This document shows, one piece after another, positions 7,485 through 17,500 of a stretch of 29,456 nucleotides of DNA. Positions within the stretch are counted from its first letter, which is position 1, and the number at the start of each line of letters is the position of its first letter. Source of the stretch: Gemmataceae bacterium (lineage in GTDB: Bacteria > Planctomycetota > Planctomycetia > Gemmatales > Gemmataceae); contig JAFMJU010000002.1 of the NCBI GenBank assembly GCA_017853285.1, positions 1 through 29,456 on the forward strand, given 5' to 3'. The notes below the pieces were generated by a model, which had not been told where the DNA came from, did not search any database, and saw only the letters and a program-made list of their open reading frames with translations. A program made the position numbers and the translations under genes.

Positions 7485-8918
7485 TCAGCGCCAGGGGGTG
7501 CCGGCCGTGGCGTAGAGCACATTCGCGCGGATGCTGGCCACATAGCGCATGCCGCCCCGCACATCCACCGGCTTGTCCACAAACGCTTCCAGGTCCAACG
7601 GCGGCACCGGAACCACATACCCCAGCAGCTTCCCGCTGCTCTCCAGAAGATACATCTGCCGGTTGTCCAGATTGCGCCCGCTCCGCCTCAGCACGCCGGT
7701 CCCACCCGTGGGCCCAAGGCTGCCCGCCCCGGATGGGATCGTGCCTGGAACCGATGCCGCCGGCACGGCGGAAGTGGTCGAGGCGGTGGCACCCGGCGTG
7801 GCAGGCTGGCCGGCAGGCCCGGAGGCGCTGACCGTGTTCCCCTGCGGCACAAACGGCTGCGCCAATCGGATATTGGACGAGGCTGGAAGCGGCACCGGAA
7901 CAGGCGCCACGCCTGCCGGCTGCGGGTACCCTTGCTGGTAGTAATACGGTTGGTAGGCGCGGATATAGGGCCGGTCCGGGTAGGGCAACGGCGTCCCCGG
8001 CACGGTGATCACATCCCGTAATCGAAGCGCCCGGTTCGAGGCCTGGGCCGCCAGTTCCGGCTGGGTCGCCGCGAAATCCTGCGCCAGTTGCGTGTACAGG
8101 CGGATGGCCTCGGGGTAATTGCGCGCAAGCTCGGTGGCGTACGCCTCATTCCACCGCAGCGCCGGGTCGCCCGGCTGCGCTCCGTACCAGGCGCCAGGTG
8201 CGCCCACGGCGGGAGCCCCGGCCGGCGGTGTGGCCGCATTCACCAGGGCCGCGGCCCCGGGAGTGATGGGCGCCACATTCCCCACGGTGGGGTTGGCGGG
8301 TGCCGGATTGTAAACCGGGGCCGTGGTGCCGGCACCGACTCCACCAGTCACCAACGCCGGGCTGCCACCCGCCGGTTTGGCCACCGCGTCCTTCAAGATG
8401 TAACGGCGCTCCGCCTCGGGCGGCTCTATCGGCACCCAGCGGCCTTCCCCCTCGCCCATGGCCTCACCCACGGCCCGCACCTGGGTTCCCAACACCAGAT
8501 TGGCGCTCTCCACGCTGGGTCGCACGGTGGGGTCCACCGAACTGCCCACCAGGGCCGGCGCGCGCGTGCCAGGCGGTGCCACCACCACCCAGTTGGGCTG
8601 GCCGGGGGCCACCTGCTTCAAATGTTTCGCCTGCACCCAACTGAACGAGCCCCGCGGTGGCCTGATGGCCAGCCAGTTGTCGGCCCGCTCCTCCATCACC
8701 ACCACCGGTTCGCCCATGCGCAGGCGATTGGTGATGTAAATCTTGCCATCCGCAGAGGGGCTCGCCTTCACATCGGCGGTGGGCTGCGTGATCACGGTGC
8801 TGTAAATGCCGGCGGACTGGGCCATCGCCGGCCCCGCCGGCACGCAGGCAAGCAACCCCGCCGCCACAAGGGGCAGCCAGGTCGCTCGCTTCAACAGTCG
8901 CGCACACCAGCCTGACAT
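7485..8918 (-). CDS. Exported SH3-domain protein with Pro/Gly-rich linkers
   Basis: With the ATG at 8918 the protein has 477 residues. It starts with a basic, then hydrophobic leader (residues 1-33, likely cleavage after PAMA; LLAC at 22-25 is a poor lipobox, so a lipoprotein is possible but less likely). Residues about 36-100 form a bacterial SH3-like domain (YSTVITQPTADVKASPSADG, then GEPVVVMEE and NWLAIRPP with SFSWVQ). A second related domain follows (GTQVRAVGEAMGEGEGRWVPIEPP). A helical segment near the middle (WNEAYATELARNYPEAIRLY) resembles a TPR repeat, and then come long low-complexity Ala/Pro/Gly and Tyr/Pro/Gln stretches. A conserved-looking C-terminus ends in LYATAGTPW. Bacterial SH3 domains often bind cell-wall components; planctomycete proteins of this type are of unknown role. 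It is transcribed away from deoC. Confidence 0.75.
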   Translation of the reverse strand: MSGWCARLLKRATWLPLVAAGLLACVPAGPAMAQSAGIYSTVITQPTADVKASPSADGKIYITNRLRMGEPVVVMEERADNWLAIRPPRGSFSWVQAKHLKQVAPGQPNWVVVAPPGTRAPALVGSSVDPTVRPSVESANLVLGTQVRAVGEAMGEGEGRWVPIEPPEAERRYILKDAVAKPAGGSPALVTGGVGAGTTAPVYNPAPANPTVGNVAPITPGAAALVNAATPPAGAPAVGAPGAWYGAQPGDPALRWNEAYATELARNYPEAIRLYTQLAQDFAATQPELAAQASNRALRLRDVITVPGTPLPYPDRPYIRAYQPYYYQQGYPQPAGVAPVPVPLPASSNIRLAQPFVPQGNTVSASGPAGQPATPGATASTTSAVPAASVPGTIPSGAGSLGPTGGTGVLRRSGRNLDNRQMYLLESSGKLLGYVVPVPPLDLEAFVDKPVDVRGGMRYVASIRANVLYATAGTPWR

Positions 8919-8951
8919 GACTGCGATCGATTCCCCTAAGCCCCAAACATC

Positions 8952-8968
8952 CCGGGAATGGTTCCCGG
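8952..8968. promoter_or_regulatory. Perfect inverted repeat in divergent intergenic region
   Basis: CCGGGAA (8952-8958) and TTCCCGG (8962-8968) are perfect complements separated by TGG. The element lies 34 bases upstream of the SH3-protein start and 144 bases upstream of deoC, so it could be a repressor site or a hairpin in the leader of the minus-strand transcript. No clear -35/-10 pair was found nearby in either direction. Confidence 0.35.
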
Positions 8969-9111
8969 ACCGGTTCTTGGCGAGGGTGCGTAACCTCTTG
9001 CTGCCACGGAAACAAGGCCATCTGCACCCGGGGCTGGCAACTTGCCTGTTTACACACCCCCCAAGTCCCTGAGCCCGTGCTACCATCACCCCACCACCAC
9101 CGGAGCAACCC

Positions 9112-9819
9112 ATGCACCCGCCCGTGATCCTCCCCACCTCACCCGCTGAACTGGCCGCCCTGATCGACCACGCCCTGCTCAGCCCCACACTGCGTGATGC
9201 CGAACTGCAGGCCGGCTGCGCCCTGGCCGCCAAGGAAAAGGTCGCCAGTGTTTGCGTCCGCCCCTGTTCGGTGGCTCGTGCCAAAAAGCTGCTGCAAGGC
9301 TCTACGGTGAAGGTGGGTACCGTCATCGGCTTCCCGCAGGGAGGCCACCACCCCGACATCAAACTGGCGGAATCCGCCCGCGCCCTGGCCGATGGAGCCA
9401 CCGAACTCGACATGGTCATCAACCTGGGCTGGGCCATGGATGGCCAGTACGCGGAAATCACCCAGGAAGTGGCCCGTATCCTCGAACTCGCCCACCGCAA
9501 CGGGGCCCTGCTGAAGGTGATCCTCGAAACCGCCAAGTTGCCGACAGAAACCAAGATCGAGATATGTAAATATTTAGGAAATATACCTATTGATTTCGTT
9601 AAAACTTCTACAGGCTATGCCGAAGGCGGAGCAACCATAGAAGATGTCAAACTATTGCGACAACATAGTCCGGCGGCAGTTCAAGTGAAGGCCAGCGGCG
9701 GAATTCGCACGCTGGAACAGGCTTTGGCCTTCATCCAGGCGGGAGCGACTCGGCTGGGAACCGGTTCCACCGAGGCCCTGATGAACGCGGCCCGCTCTCA
9801 TTGGAATGCCCCAGCCTGA
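9112..9819 (+). CDS. deoC: Deoxyribose-phosphate aldolase
   Basis: DeoC cleaves 2-deoxyribose 5-phosphate to glyceraldehyde 3-phosphate and acetaldehyde in deoxynucleoside catabolism, in the cytoplasm. The 235-residue protein is full length for the short bacterial form, and all catalytic features are visible: ELDMVINLG with the proton-relay Asp100, VKTSTGYAEGG with the Schiff-base Lys164, and VKASGGIRT with Lys193 that tunes the active site. The C-terminal phosphate-binding part GATRLGTGST (211-220) is also present. The ATG at 9112 follows CGGAG with a 7-base gap. Codons for residues 151-186 are AT-rich (ATA, TGT, TTA, AAT, CCT, ATT, GTT, ACT), unlike the rest of the gene, although the protein is intact there. 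No other deo gene is adjacent. Confidence 0.96.
   Translation: MHPPVILPTSPAELAALIDHALLSPTLRDAELQAGCALAAKEKVASVCVRPCSVARAKKLLQGSTVKVGTVIGFPQGGHHPDIKLAESARALADGATELDMVINLGWAMDGQYAEITQEVARILELAHRNGALLKVILETAKLPTETKIEICKYLGNIPIDFVKTSTGYAEGGATIEDVKLLRQHSPAAVQVKASGGIRTLEQALAFIQAGATRLGTGSTEALMNAARSHWNAPA
9562..9669 (+). other. deoC: AT-rich patch inside deoC
   Basis: Codons for residues 151-186 switch abruptly to A/T-ending forms such as ATA, TTA, AAT, CCT, ATT, GTT, ACT, TCT and AGT, then return to GC-ending codons. The flanking deoC sequence and the rest of the window strongly prefer G/C in the third position. The patch covers the Schiff-base lysine segment VKTSTGY. Confidence 0.85.
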
Positions 9820-9821
9820 AT

Positions 9822-9841
9822 AACCGGACCACCGTCCGGTT
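9822..9841 (+). terminator. Stem-loop after deoC
   Basis: AACCGGAC (9822-9829) pairs perfectly with GTCCGGTT (9834-9841) around a four-base CACC loop. The stem starts two bases after the deoC stop codon. There is no T-run behind it, so it may be a terminator without U-tract or an mRNA 3'-end stabiliser. It separates deoC from the pfa-ole operon. Confidence 0.5.
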
Positions 9842-10005
9842 CCATGGCAAATTCGGGGGTCTAATCCGTCTGGATGGCCCCCCGGGTTTCCCTAACATAC
9901 CCAGAAGGGACACGGAGACTGTCTGGGGGTAGCCCCACGGCCTCCTGCGATGCCGTTTTGGCGTTCCTGTTGTGTTTCGTGACCCGCATCCAACACCGGA
10001 AGGCC

Positions 10006-11571
10006 ATGCCCTCCTCCCTGAGCGATGCCCTCGAACAACTGCATCGGCCCCTGGCACTCCGTGCCATGCCCGATGGTGTGGTTGCCGTGCGTTTCCTCGA
10101 TGAAACGCCGGACCACTCCGTTCCTCCCGGCCACGCTTATGTCCCCCCCATACATCCCGAAGACCTGGGCGATCCCGGCTTCCGCCGCGACCACAGTTTG
10201 CGCATGGCCTATGTCGCCGGCTCCATGGCCCATGGCATCGCCAGCGAGGAGATCGTCGAGAGCGCGGCCCGCGCCGGCTGCCTGGGCTTCTACGGCGCCG
10301 CCGGCCAGGCGCCCGAACGGGTGGAACAGGCCATCACCCGCTTGAAGGCCAGCCTGGGCGATCTCCCCTTCGGCTTCAATCTGCTCTACAGCCCGCAGGA
10401 AAGCAGTCTCGAGACCGCCCACGCCGACCTGTACCTCCGCCACCAGGTTCGTCTGGTCGAGGCCAGCGCCTACCTCGATGTCAGCCTGCCGCTGGTGCGC
10501 TACCGCCTCAGCGGACTGCGCGTCGGGCCCGATGGTCTTCCTGTTCCCGCCAACAAGGTGGTGGCCAAGGTCTCCCGGATCGAGGTGGCCCGCAAGTTCC
10601 TGTCTCCAGCGCCTGCCAGGCTGGTGGGAGAGTTGCTGGCCCGTGGCGAGATCACCGAGCAGCAAGCCCAGGCGGCGGCCCGGCTGCCCTTGGCCGATGA
10701 TGTCACCGCCGAGGCCGACTCCGGCGGCCACACCGACAACCGCCCCGCCCTGAATCTCCTCCCCACCATCATCGCCCTGCGCGACCGCATGGCCCGTGAA
10801 AACGCGGCCCTCGGCTGGAATCGCCCCACACGCGTCGGCCTCGGCGGCGGCATCGCCACACCGCATTCCGTTGCCGCCGCCTTCTCCATGGGCGCAGCCT
10901 ACGTGCTGGTGGGCACCGTGCACCAGGCCTGCGTCGAGTCCGGCACTTCCGACCTCGCCCGCGCCATGCTGGCCGCCGCCGAGCAGGCCGACACCGCCAT
11001 GGCCGCCGCCGCCGACATGTTCGAGATGGGCGTGAAGGTGCAGGTGCTGAAGCGCGGCACCCTGTTCGCCATGCGCGCCCAGAAGCTCTACGATCTCTAC
11101 CGCGCCTATCCGTCATTCGAGGCGGCCCCCGCCGCCGATCAGGCCGTCATCGAGAAGCAGATGCTGCGGCGTCCCTTCGAGGCCGTTTGGGCCGATTGCG
11201 TCACTTATTTCCAGAGGCGCGACCCCTCCCAGATCACCCGGGCCCAGTCCGACCCCCGCCACAAGATGGCGCTGGTCTTCCGCTGGTATCTGGCCACCGC
11301 TTCCCGCTGGGCAACCCAGGGTGTGCCCGACCGTCAGGCCGATTACCAGGTCTGGTGCGGCCCCAGCATGGGCGCCTTCAACGAGTGGGCCAAGGGCTCG
11401 TTCCTCGAGTTGCCCGCCAACCGCCATCTGGCCGCGGTGGCCCACAGCCTCATGCGCGGAGCCGCGCTGCTCAAGCGCGCCGAGATCGCCCGTCTGCAGG
11501 GCATCCACTCCGCCGAGGTCAATCCCCGGCCCGTCCAGGTGTCCCACGCCGCCGCGAGGATTCCGGCGTGA
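10006..11571 (+). CDS. pfaD: PfaD-type FMN enoyl reductase of PUFA synthase
   Basis: PfaD is the trans-acting enoyl reductase of bacterial polyunsaturated fatty-acid synthases; it reduces enoyl-ACP intermediates with FMN and NAD(P)H in selected rounds of elongation. The 521-residue protein matches the family in length and in its nitronate-monooxygenase-like TIM barrel: MAYVAGSMAHGIASEEIVES and AGCLGFYGAAG near the N-terminus, FGFNLLYSP, and the FMN phosphate-binding GGGIATP at 280-286 followed by GAAYVLVGTVHQACVESGTS. The C-terminal half carries the PfaD-typical MGVKVQVLKRGTLFAMRA and the later WCGPSMGAFNEW. I chose the ATG at 10006, preceded by GGAAGG, over an upstream in-frame start at 9874 whose extension does not look conserved. 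The TGA at 11569-11571 overlaps the GTG start of the next gene (GTGA). It is the first gene of the cluster. Confidence 0.93.
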   Translation: MPSSLSDALEQLHRPLALRAMPDGVVAVRFLDETPDHSVPPGHAYVPPIHPEDLGDPGFRRDHSLRMAYVAGSMAHGIASEEIVESAARAGCLGFYGAAGQAPERVEQAITRLKASLGDLPFGFNLLYSPQESSLETAHADLYLRHQVRLVEASAYLDVSLPLVRYRLSGLRVGPDGLPVPANKVVAKVSRIEVARKFLSPAPARLVGELLARGEITEQQAQAAARLPLADDVTAEADSGGHTDNRPALNLLPTIIALRDRMARENAALGWNRPTRVGLGGGIATPHSVAAAFSMGAAYVLVGTVHQACVESGTSDLARAMLAAAEQADTAMAAAADMFEMGVKVQVLKRGTLFAMRAQKLYDLYRAYPSFEAAPAADQAVIEKQMLRRPFEAVWADCVTYFQRRDPSQITRAQSDPRHKMALVFRWYLATASRWATQGVPDRQADYQVWCGPSMGAFNEWAKGSFLELPANRHLAAVAHSLMRGAALLKRAEIARLQGIHSAEVNPRPVQVSHAAARIPA

Positions 11572-14500
11572 CCACCCACAACACCCACACCGAAAGGCAC
11601 GATCACTTCGAGCCCATCGCGCTGGTGGGCATGTCCTGCCTGTTCCCCGGCAAGCCCGGCAACCAGGGTTTCTGGCACACCTTGCTCGCCGGCGTCGATC
11701 GCATCCGCGAGATCCCGGCCGACCGCTGGCGTCCCGACGACCACTTCCATCCGGACCCCAAGGCTCCGGACATGGTCTACGCCCGCCGCGGCGCCTTCCT
11801 CGACCCGGTCCCCTTCAACCCCTCTGAATTCGGCATCGCCCCCAACAGCCTCGAGGCCACCGACACCGCCCAGCTCCTGGGCATGTTCGCCGCCCGCGAG
11901 GCCCTGCGCGACGCCGGCTACGCCGCCATGCCCGACGAGGCCGGCAAGCCCTTCCCGCGCGAGCGCACCAGCGTCATCGTCGGCGTCACCAGCGCCCTTG
12001 AACTCCTCATCCCCCTCGGCGCGCGGCTCGACCACCCCAAGTGGCGGCGCGCCATGCTCGAGGCCGGCGTTCCCGCCGACCGCGTCGAGGACGCCGTCGC
12101 CCGCATCTCCGCCAACTACCCCGAATGGACCGAGGACTCCTTCCCCGGCCTTCTGGGCAATGTCGTGGCCGGTCGTATCGCCAACCGCTTCGATCTCGGC
12201 GGCGCCAACTGCGTGGTCGATGCCGCCTGCGCCTCCAGCCTCGGCGCCCTCCACCTGGCCGCCCTCGAGTTGCAGGCCGGCCGCAGCGATATCGTCATCT
12301 CCGGCGGCGTGGACACCTTCTCCGATGTGTTCATGTACGCCTGCTTCAGCAAGACGCCCGCGCTGTCCGCCACCGGCAATTCCAAGCCGTTCTCAGCCGA
12401 GGGCGATGGAACCATCCTGGGCGAGGGCATCGGCCTCATGGTCCTCAAGCGCCTGGCCGACGCCGAGCGCGACAACGACCGCGTCCTCGCCGTCATCCGC
12501 GGCCTGGGCGCCGGGTCCGACGGCCGCGGTGGCGCCATCTACGCCCCCCGCAAGGAAGGCCAGATTCGCACCATCCGCCGCGCGCTCGACCAGGCCGGCT
12601 GTCAGCCGTCCTCCATCGGCCTGCTCGAGGCGCACGGCACCGGTACCCGCGCCGGCGACCAGGTCGAGCTTGCCGCCCTCCTCGAGGTCTACGGCAAATC
12701 TTCGGCCGCCCCATGGTGCGCCTTGGGATCCGTCAAATCGCAAATCGGCCACGCCAAGGGAGCCGCCGGCACCGCCGGCCTGCTGAAGGCCGCCCTCGCC
12801 CTGCGCCACGGCGTGCAGCCCCCCACCCTCAAGGTGGGCACCCCGCTTCCCGCCCTGCGCGAGCCAGGCTGCCCATTCCACCTGCCCGCCCGGGCCCGGC
12901 CCTGGCTCAGGCCCCTGACTGGCGAACCGCGCCGCGCCGGCGTCAGCGCCTTCGGATTTGGCGGTTCCAATTTCCACGCCATCCTCGAGGAGCCCGCCAC
13001 ACCCTGCGGAGCCCCCGCATGGGACGGGTCCCTGCAGATCCTGGCCTTCTCGGCCGACACCCTCGACCAACTGGAAGCCGCCGTCGGGGCCACACCCCCC
13101 GCCGCCGACACCGGCTTCCCCTGGTTCGCCCGGGAAACCCGCCGCGCGTTCCAACCTTCCGCCAGGTTCCGCCTCGTCGCCGTCCGCGAAACCGGATCCG
13201 GCCAGACCGATGCCGAATTCCAGCAATCCCTACAGGCAGCCATCGCCGCGCTCCGCGGCGGGGCGGCGTGGCACTCCGCTCCGGGCATCCGCGCCTCCTC
13301 CGGCCCCAGGCGCACCCGCCTGGCGTTGCTGTTCCCCGGCCAGGGTGCCCAGCGCGTCGATTCCTTCCGCGAGTTGGCCTGCGTCTTCCCCGAGATGCGG
13401 GCCGAACTGGAGAAGGCCCGCGACGCGATGGCCCGCGCCTTCCCCGATCTTCCCCTGCTCGACGATCTCCTCTACCCGCCCGCCGCCTCCAACCAGGCTG
13501 ATGCCGCCGCAAGCTTGCGCGACACCCGCGTCTGCCAGGTCGCCATGGGCGCGCTGGGAAGGGGCGCCGCGCGCATCCTCAACCGCTTCCAGGTGGGTGC
13601 CGGCCCGGAGACTCTCAGCGCCGGGCACAGCCTCGGCGAATGGACCGCCCTGGCCGCCGCTGGTCTTTTGCCCGATGAGTCGTGGTACCGCCTGCTGGCA
13701 TGCCGCGCCGGCCTCATGCACCATGAGTCGCTCGCCCGCCAGGGGACCATGCTGGCCGTCCTCGCCAGCCGTGAGGATGCCGAAAAACTGGCGGCCAAGA
13801 TTTCCGGCGTTCGGCTGGCCAACCACAATGGCCCCCGCCAATCCATCCTGTCCGGCCCCGTCGAGGCTATCGCCCAGTGCGAGGGACTCGCCCGCGAGGC
13901 GGGCCTCGCCACCCGCAGGCTCGATGTTGCCGGCGCCTTCCACCATCCAGACCTGGCAGGCGCCTCACGGGCGCTCGCATCCGCCCTCGGTGAGGCCCAC
14001 CTGCCGGTCGATCCCGGCCATGGTGGCGCCTCCACCGTCCTGGCCAATCTCGATGCCCGGCCCTACCTCCCCGGCGATGCCGGCTGGCTCGAGCGTTTGC
14101 ACCGCCAGGTCGCCGAACCGGTCCTCTGGCACGAGTGCGTCGAACAATTGCGCGCCCGCGGAGCCGAGGTTTTCCTCGAGGTCGGCCCCGGCGGCATCCT
14201 CACCCGCATGGCGCGCGACATCCTGGCAGACCAGCCTGACATCGAGGCGCGCTCCCTGGCGCTCGATTCCGAACCCGGCCGCCCCGGCGAGTTGGAGCGC
14301 CTGGCCGTCACGCTGGCCCACCTGGCCGCTCTCGGCGTCGCGGTGGACCTTTCCGCCTGGGAGGACGGTCTCCCCGCCCAGGCACCCGCCGCCCGTCCCA
14401 AGATGCTGGTCCCCCTCACCGGGGCCAACTACCGCAAACCGCGCGGGGCCAAACCCCCGCTGCCCCCCCTCCAGGCCGTCTCCGGCCGACCGGAGACACC

Positions 14501-17500
14501 CGCCGCGCCGGCCCCCGCGCCGCGCGCCCCCGAACCTGTTGCCAGAGTTGAGAGAGTTGCCATGTCACAACATGTGCCCCCGGATCCCCAAGGTCACCGG
14601 CTACCGGTGGTCGACCAGGCCTTGTCCCTGTTCGCCCGCATGCAGGAGGATGCCGCGCGCCTGCACAAGCTCTTCCTCGAGTCGCAGGAGGCCTCGCAGA
14701 GGACCCTGCTCGCGCTGCTCGAGGGCCGCGCGCCCGCGGCCATGCTGATGCCCCTGGCGGCGGTCGCAACCTCCTCGCCCGTGGCGCCCGTCAGCGTCCA
14801 GCCCCCCGTCCTGCCGCCCGTGCCGCCGGCCCCCAAAGTCCAGCACCTGGTGGTCGCCGCCCCGGTCCCGCCGCCGCCTCCCCCGGTCGCGGTCGCCGTC
14901 CCCGCGCCGGCCCCGGGCGGCATCCTGCCCAAGCTGCAGGAGATCGTCAGCGAGAAAACCGGCTACCCCGTCGAGGCGCTCGACCCCGACCTCGCCCTCG
15001 ACTCCGACCTCGGCATCGACTCCATCAAGCGCGTCGAGATCCTCGCCGCCGTGCAGGACCGGCTACCCGGCACACGCCCCGTCGGCCCCGAACAGTCCGG
15101 CTCCCTCCGCACGCTCAACGAACTCGCCGCCTGGCTCACCGGCGGCGTGGCACTGGCCGCCGCGGCGCCGGTCACCCCGGTGGCCGTATCGGCCGTGGTT
15201 GCCGCCCCCGCCCCCGGCGGCATCCTCCCCAGGCTGCAGGAGATCGTCAGCGAGAAAACCGGCTACCCCGTCGAGGCGCTCGACCCCGACCTCGCCCTCG
15301 ACTCCGACCTCGGCATCGACTCCATCAAGCGCGTCGAGATCCTCGCCGCCGTGCAGGACCGGCTACCCGGCACACGCCCCGTCGGCCCCGAACAGTCCGG
15401 CTCCCTCCGCACGCTCAACGAACTCGCCGCATGGCTCACCGGGTCCGACGCGCCCCCCGTTCCGGTGCCACCGCCCCCAAAGCCTGAGCCGGCTCCCGCC
15501 CCCGCGCCTGTGGTGGCGGTCGCGCCGGCTGAAAAGAAGGAAACAGGCATCCGGGGCAGCTCCCGGCTCGATCTCCATGTCGTGCGCACACGCGCCCTCG
15601 GCATCGACCGGCCACGCCTCCACCTGGCGCCCGGCGCCCGGGTGCTGGTGGTCGCCCCCGAGAACGACCCCGTCACCGGCCTGGCCGACGCCCTCGCCGC
15701 ACGCTACGGCTGGACCATCGAGAACCGCCGCCTCGAGGAGATCCCCTCCGTCACCGGCCGGCTCGACGGCCTCATCCTCGCCCCCGGCTCCAGCGCCCGA
15801 CGCGACGGCGGCGGCATGATCGCCAACTGGCTGCGCGCCGCCAGCCCCCTGCTCCGTTCCGCCGGCCAGAACGGCGGCGCCCTGCTCGCCGGCGTGGGCC
15901 GCATGGACGGCGCCTGGGGCCGCGCCTCCGGTGACTGGTCCAAAAACATCGATTGGGATCCGGAACAGGCGGCAATCCTCGGCGCCGTCAAGACAGCCTC
16001 CTGGGAATGGCCCGAGGTCGCGGTCCGCGCCATCGACCTCGCCCGCGACGATCGCTCCGGCTGGGAGCACCTGGCCGACGAGCTGGGCTTCACCGGCCCC
16101 GTCGAGACCGGCATCACCCCTTCGGGCGCTGTCGAACTGGTCCTGGCCCCCGTTTCCGAATCCGCCGAGGTCGCCCCGCAGCTCGGCCAGGCCGATGTCA
16201 TCCTCGCGGTTGGTGGCGCCCGCGGTGTCACCGCCAAGGGTGTCCGCGCCCTCGCCCGTCATTCCGGGGCCGCCATCGGCATCGTCGGACGCACACCCCT
16301 GGCCGAACCCGCCTGGGCCGAGGGCCTCGCCGATGAGACCGCGCTCATCCGCGCCTGTGTCGCCGCCGAGGGGGGCACCCCCCGTCAGGCCCAGGAAAAC
16401 GCCCGCCGCGTCCTCGCCAGCCGCGAGGCCAGGGCCCTGGTGGAGAGCCTCCGGCTGGCCGGCCACAAGGTCGCCTATCAGTCCGCCGATGCGGGCGATC
16501 CCGCCGCCCTCTCCCACGCCGTCCGCGCCCTCCGGGTCGAACTGGGCCGCTTCACCGCGCTGGTCCACGGGGCCGGGGTCCTCGCCGACGGCCGCATCGA
16601 GCAGATGGACAGCCGCCAGTGCGCCCGCGTCTGGGAGCCCAAGGCCGCCGCGCTCGCCCACCTGGTGGATGAACTCGCCTCCGATCCGCTGAAACTCGTC
16701 GCGCTCTACGGCTCGTCCACGGGGCGTTTCGGCCGCGTCGGGCAACTGCCCTATGCCATGGCCAACGCCACGCTGGCCGCCTGGGCCGCCCGCATCCGCC
16801 ATGATCGCCCCGGCGTCCGCGCCGTCTGCTTCGACTGGGGCCCCTTCGCCGGCGGCATGGTCAACGAGGGCCTCGCCAAGCTCTTCGCCTCCGAGGGCGT
16901 CGGCCTCATCGATCCGGTCGCCGGCGGTGAACTGCTGGCGCGCCTCGCGGCCCCCGCCTCGTCCCTCGGCTCCGAGAGCGAGGTCGTCGTGCTGGCTGCC
17001 GGCTCCGCCCTGCCCGCCGTGGCCCGGCCCGCCACCACCGCCGCCGCCAGACCCCGGGCCGACCTGCCCCAGGCCGGCGATCCCGACCTCGACACCTCCG
17101 CCCGCGAGGTCGTCTTCGAGCGCCTCGTCAGCGTCGCTTCCCACCCCTGCCTCGAGGACCATGTCCTCGACGGCCGCGCCGTGGTCCCCCTGGCCCTCGG
17201 CATGGAATGGATGGCCCACGCCGCCGCCTCGGGCCAGCCCGGTCTCGAGGTCGCCGAACTGGTCGATGTGGCCGTCCTTTCCGGCCTGCAGTTGTACCAG
17301 GGGTCCGAGGCCCGCGTCCTCGCCCTCTCCGGCCAGCCCTCCCGCGCCGACGACCGGGTCGAGATGCTGGTCGATCTGGCCAACGCCGAGGAGAAGCGGC
17401 CCATGTTCCGCGCCAAGGTGCGCCTCGGCCGCCGTGACCCCTCTCCCCGCAGCCGCCACGCCGATCCGGCCGAGGCCGCTGAGATCGCCGCCGGCCGCCT

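Noticed and set aside
9042..9086. TTGCCT and TACCAT as a promoter pair for deoC
   Set aside because: The spacing of 33 bases is far too long for a -35/-10 pair.
9959..9974. A sigma-54-like element (TGGC then TTG) upstream of pfaD
   Set aside because: The -12 GC dinucleotide is missing and the -24 half is only partly matched. The position, about 30 bases before the start, is plausible but the match is too weak to list as a promoter.
14881..15440. The 300-base period as a CRISPR-like or mobile repeat
   Set aside because: It is explained fully by duplicated acyl carrier domains in frame within pfaA.
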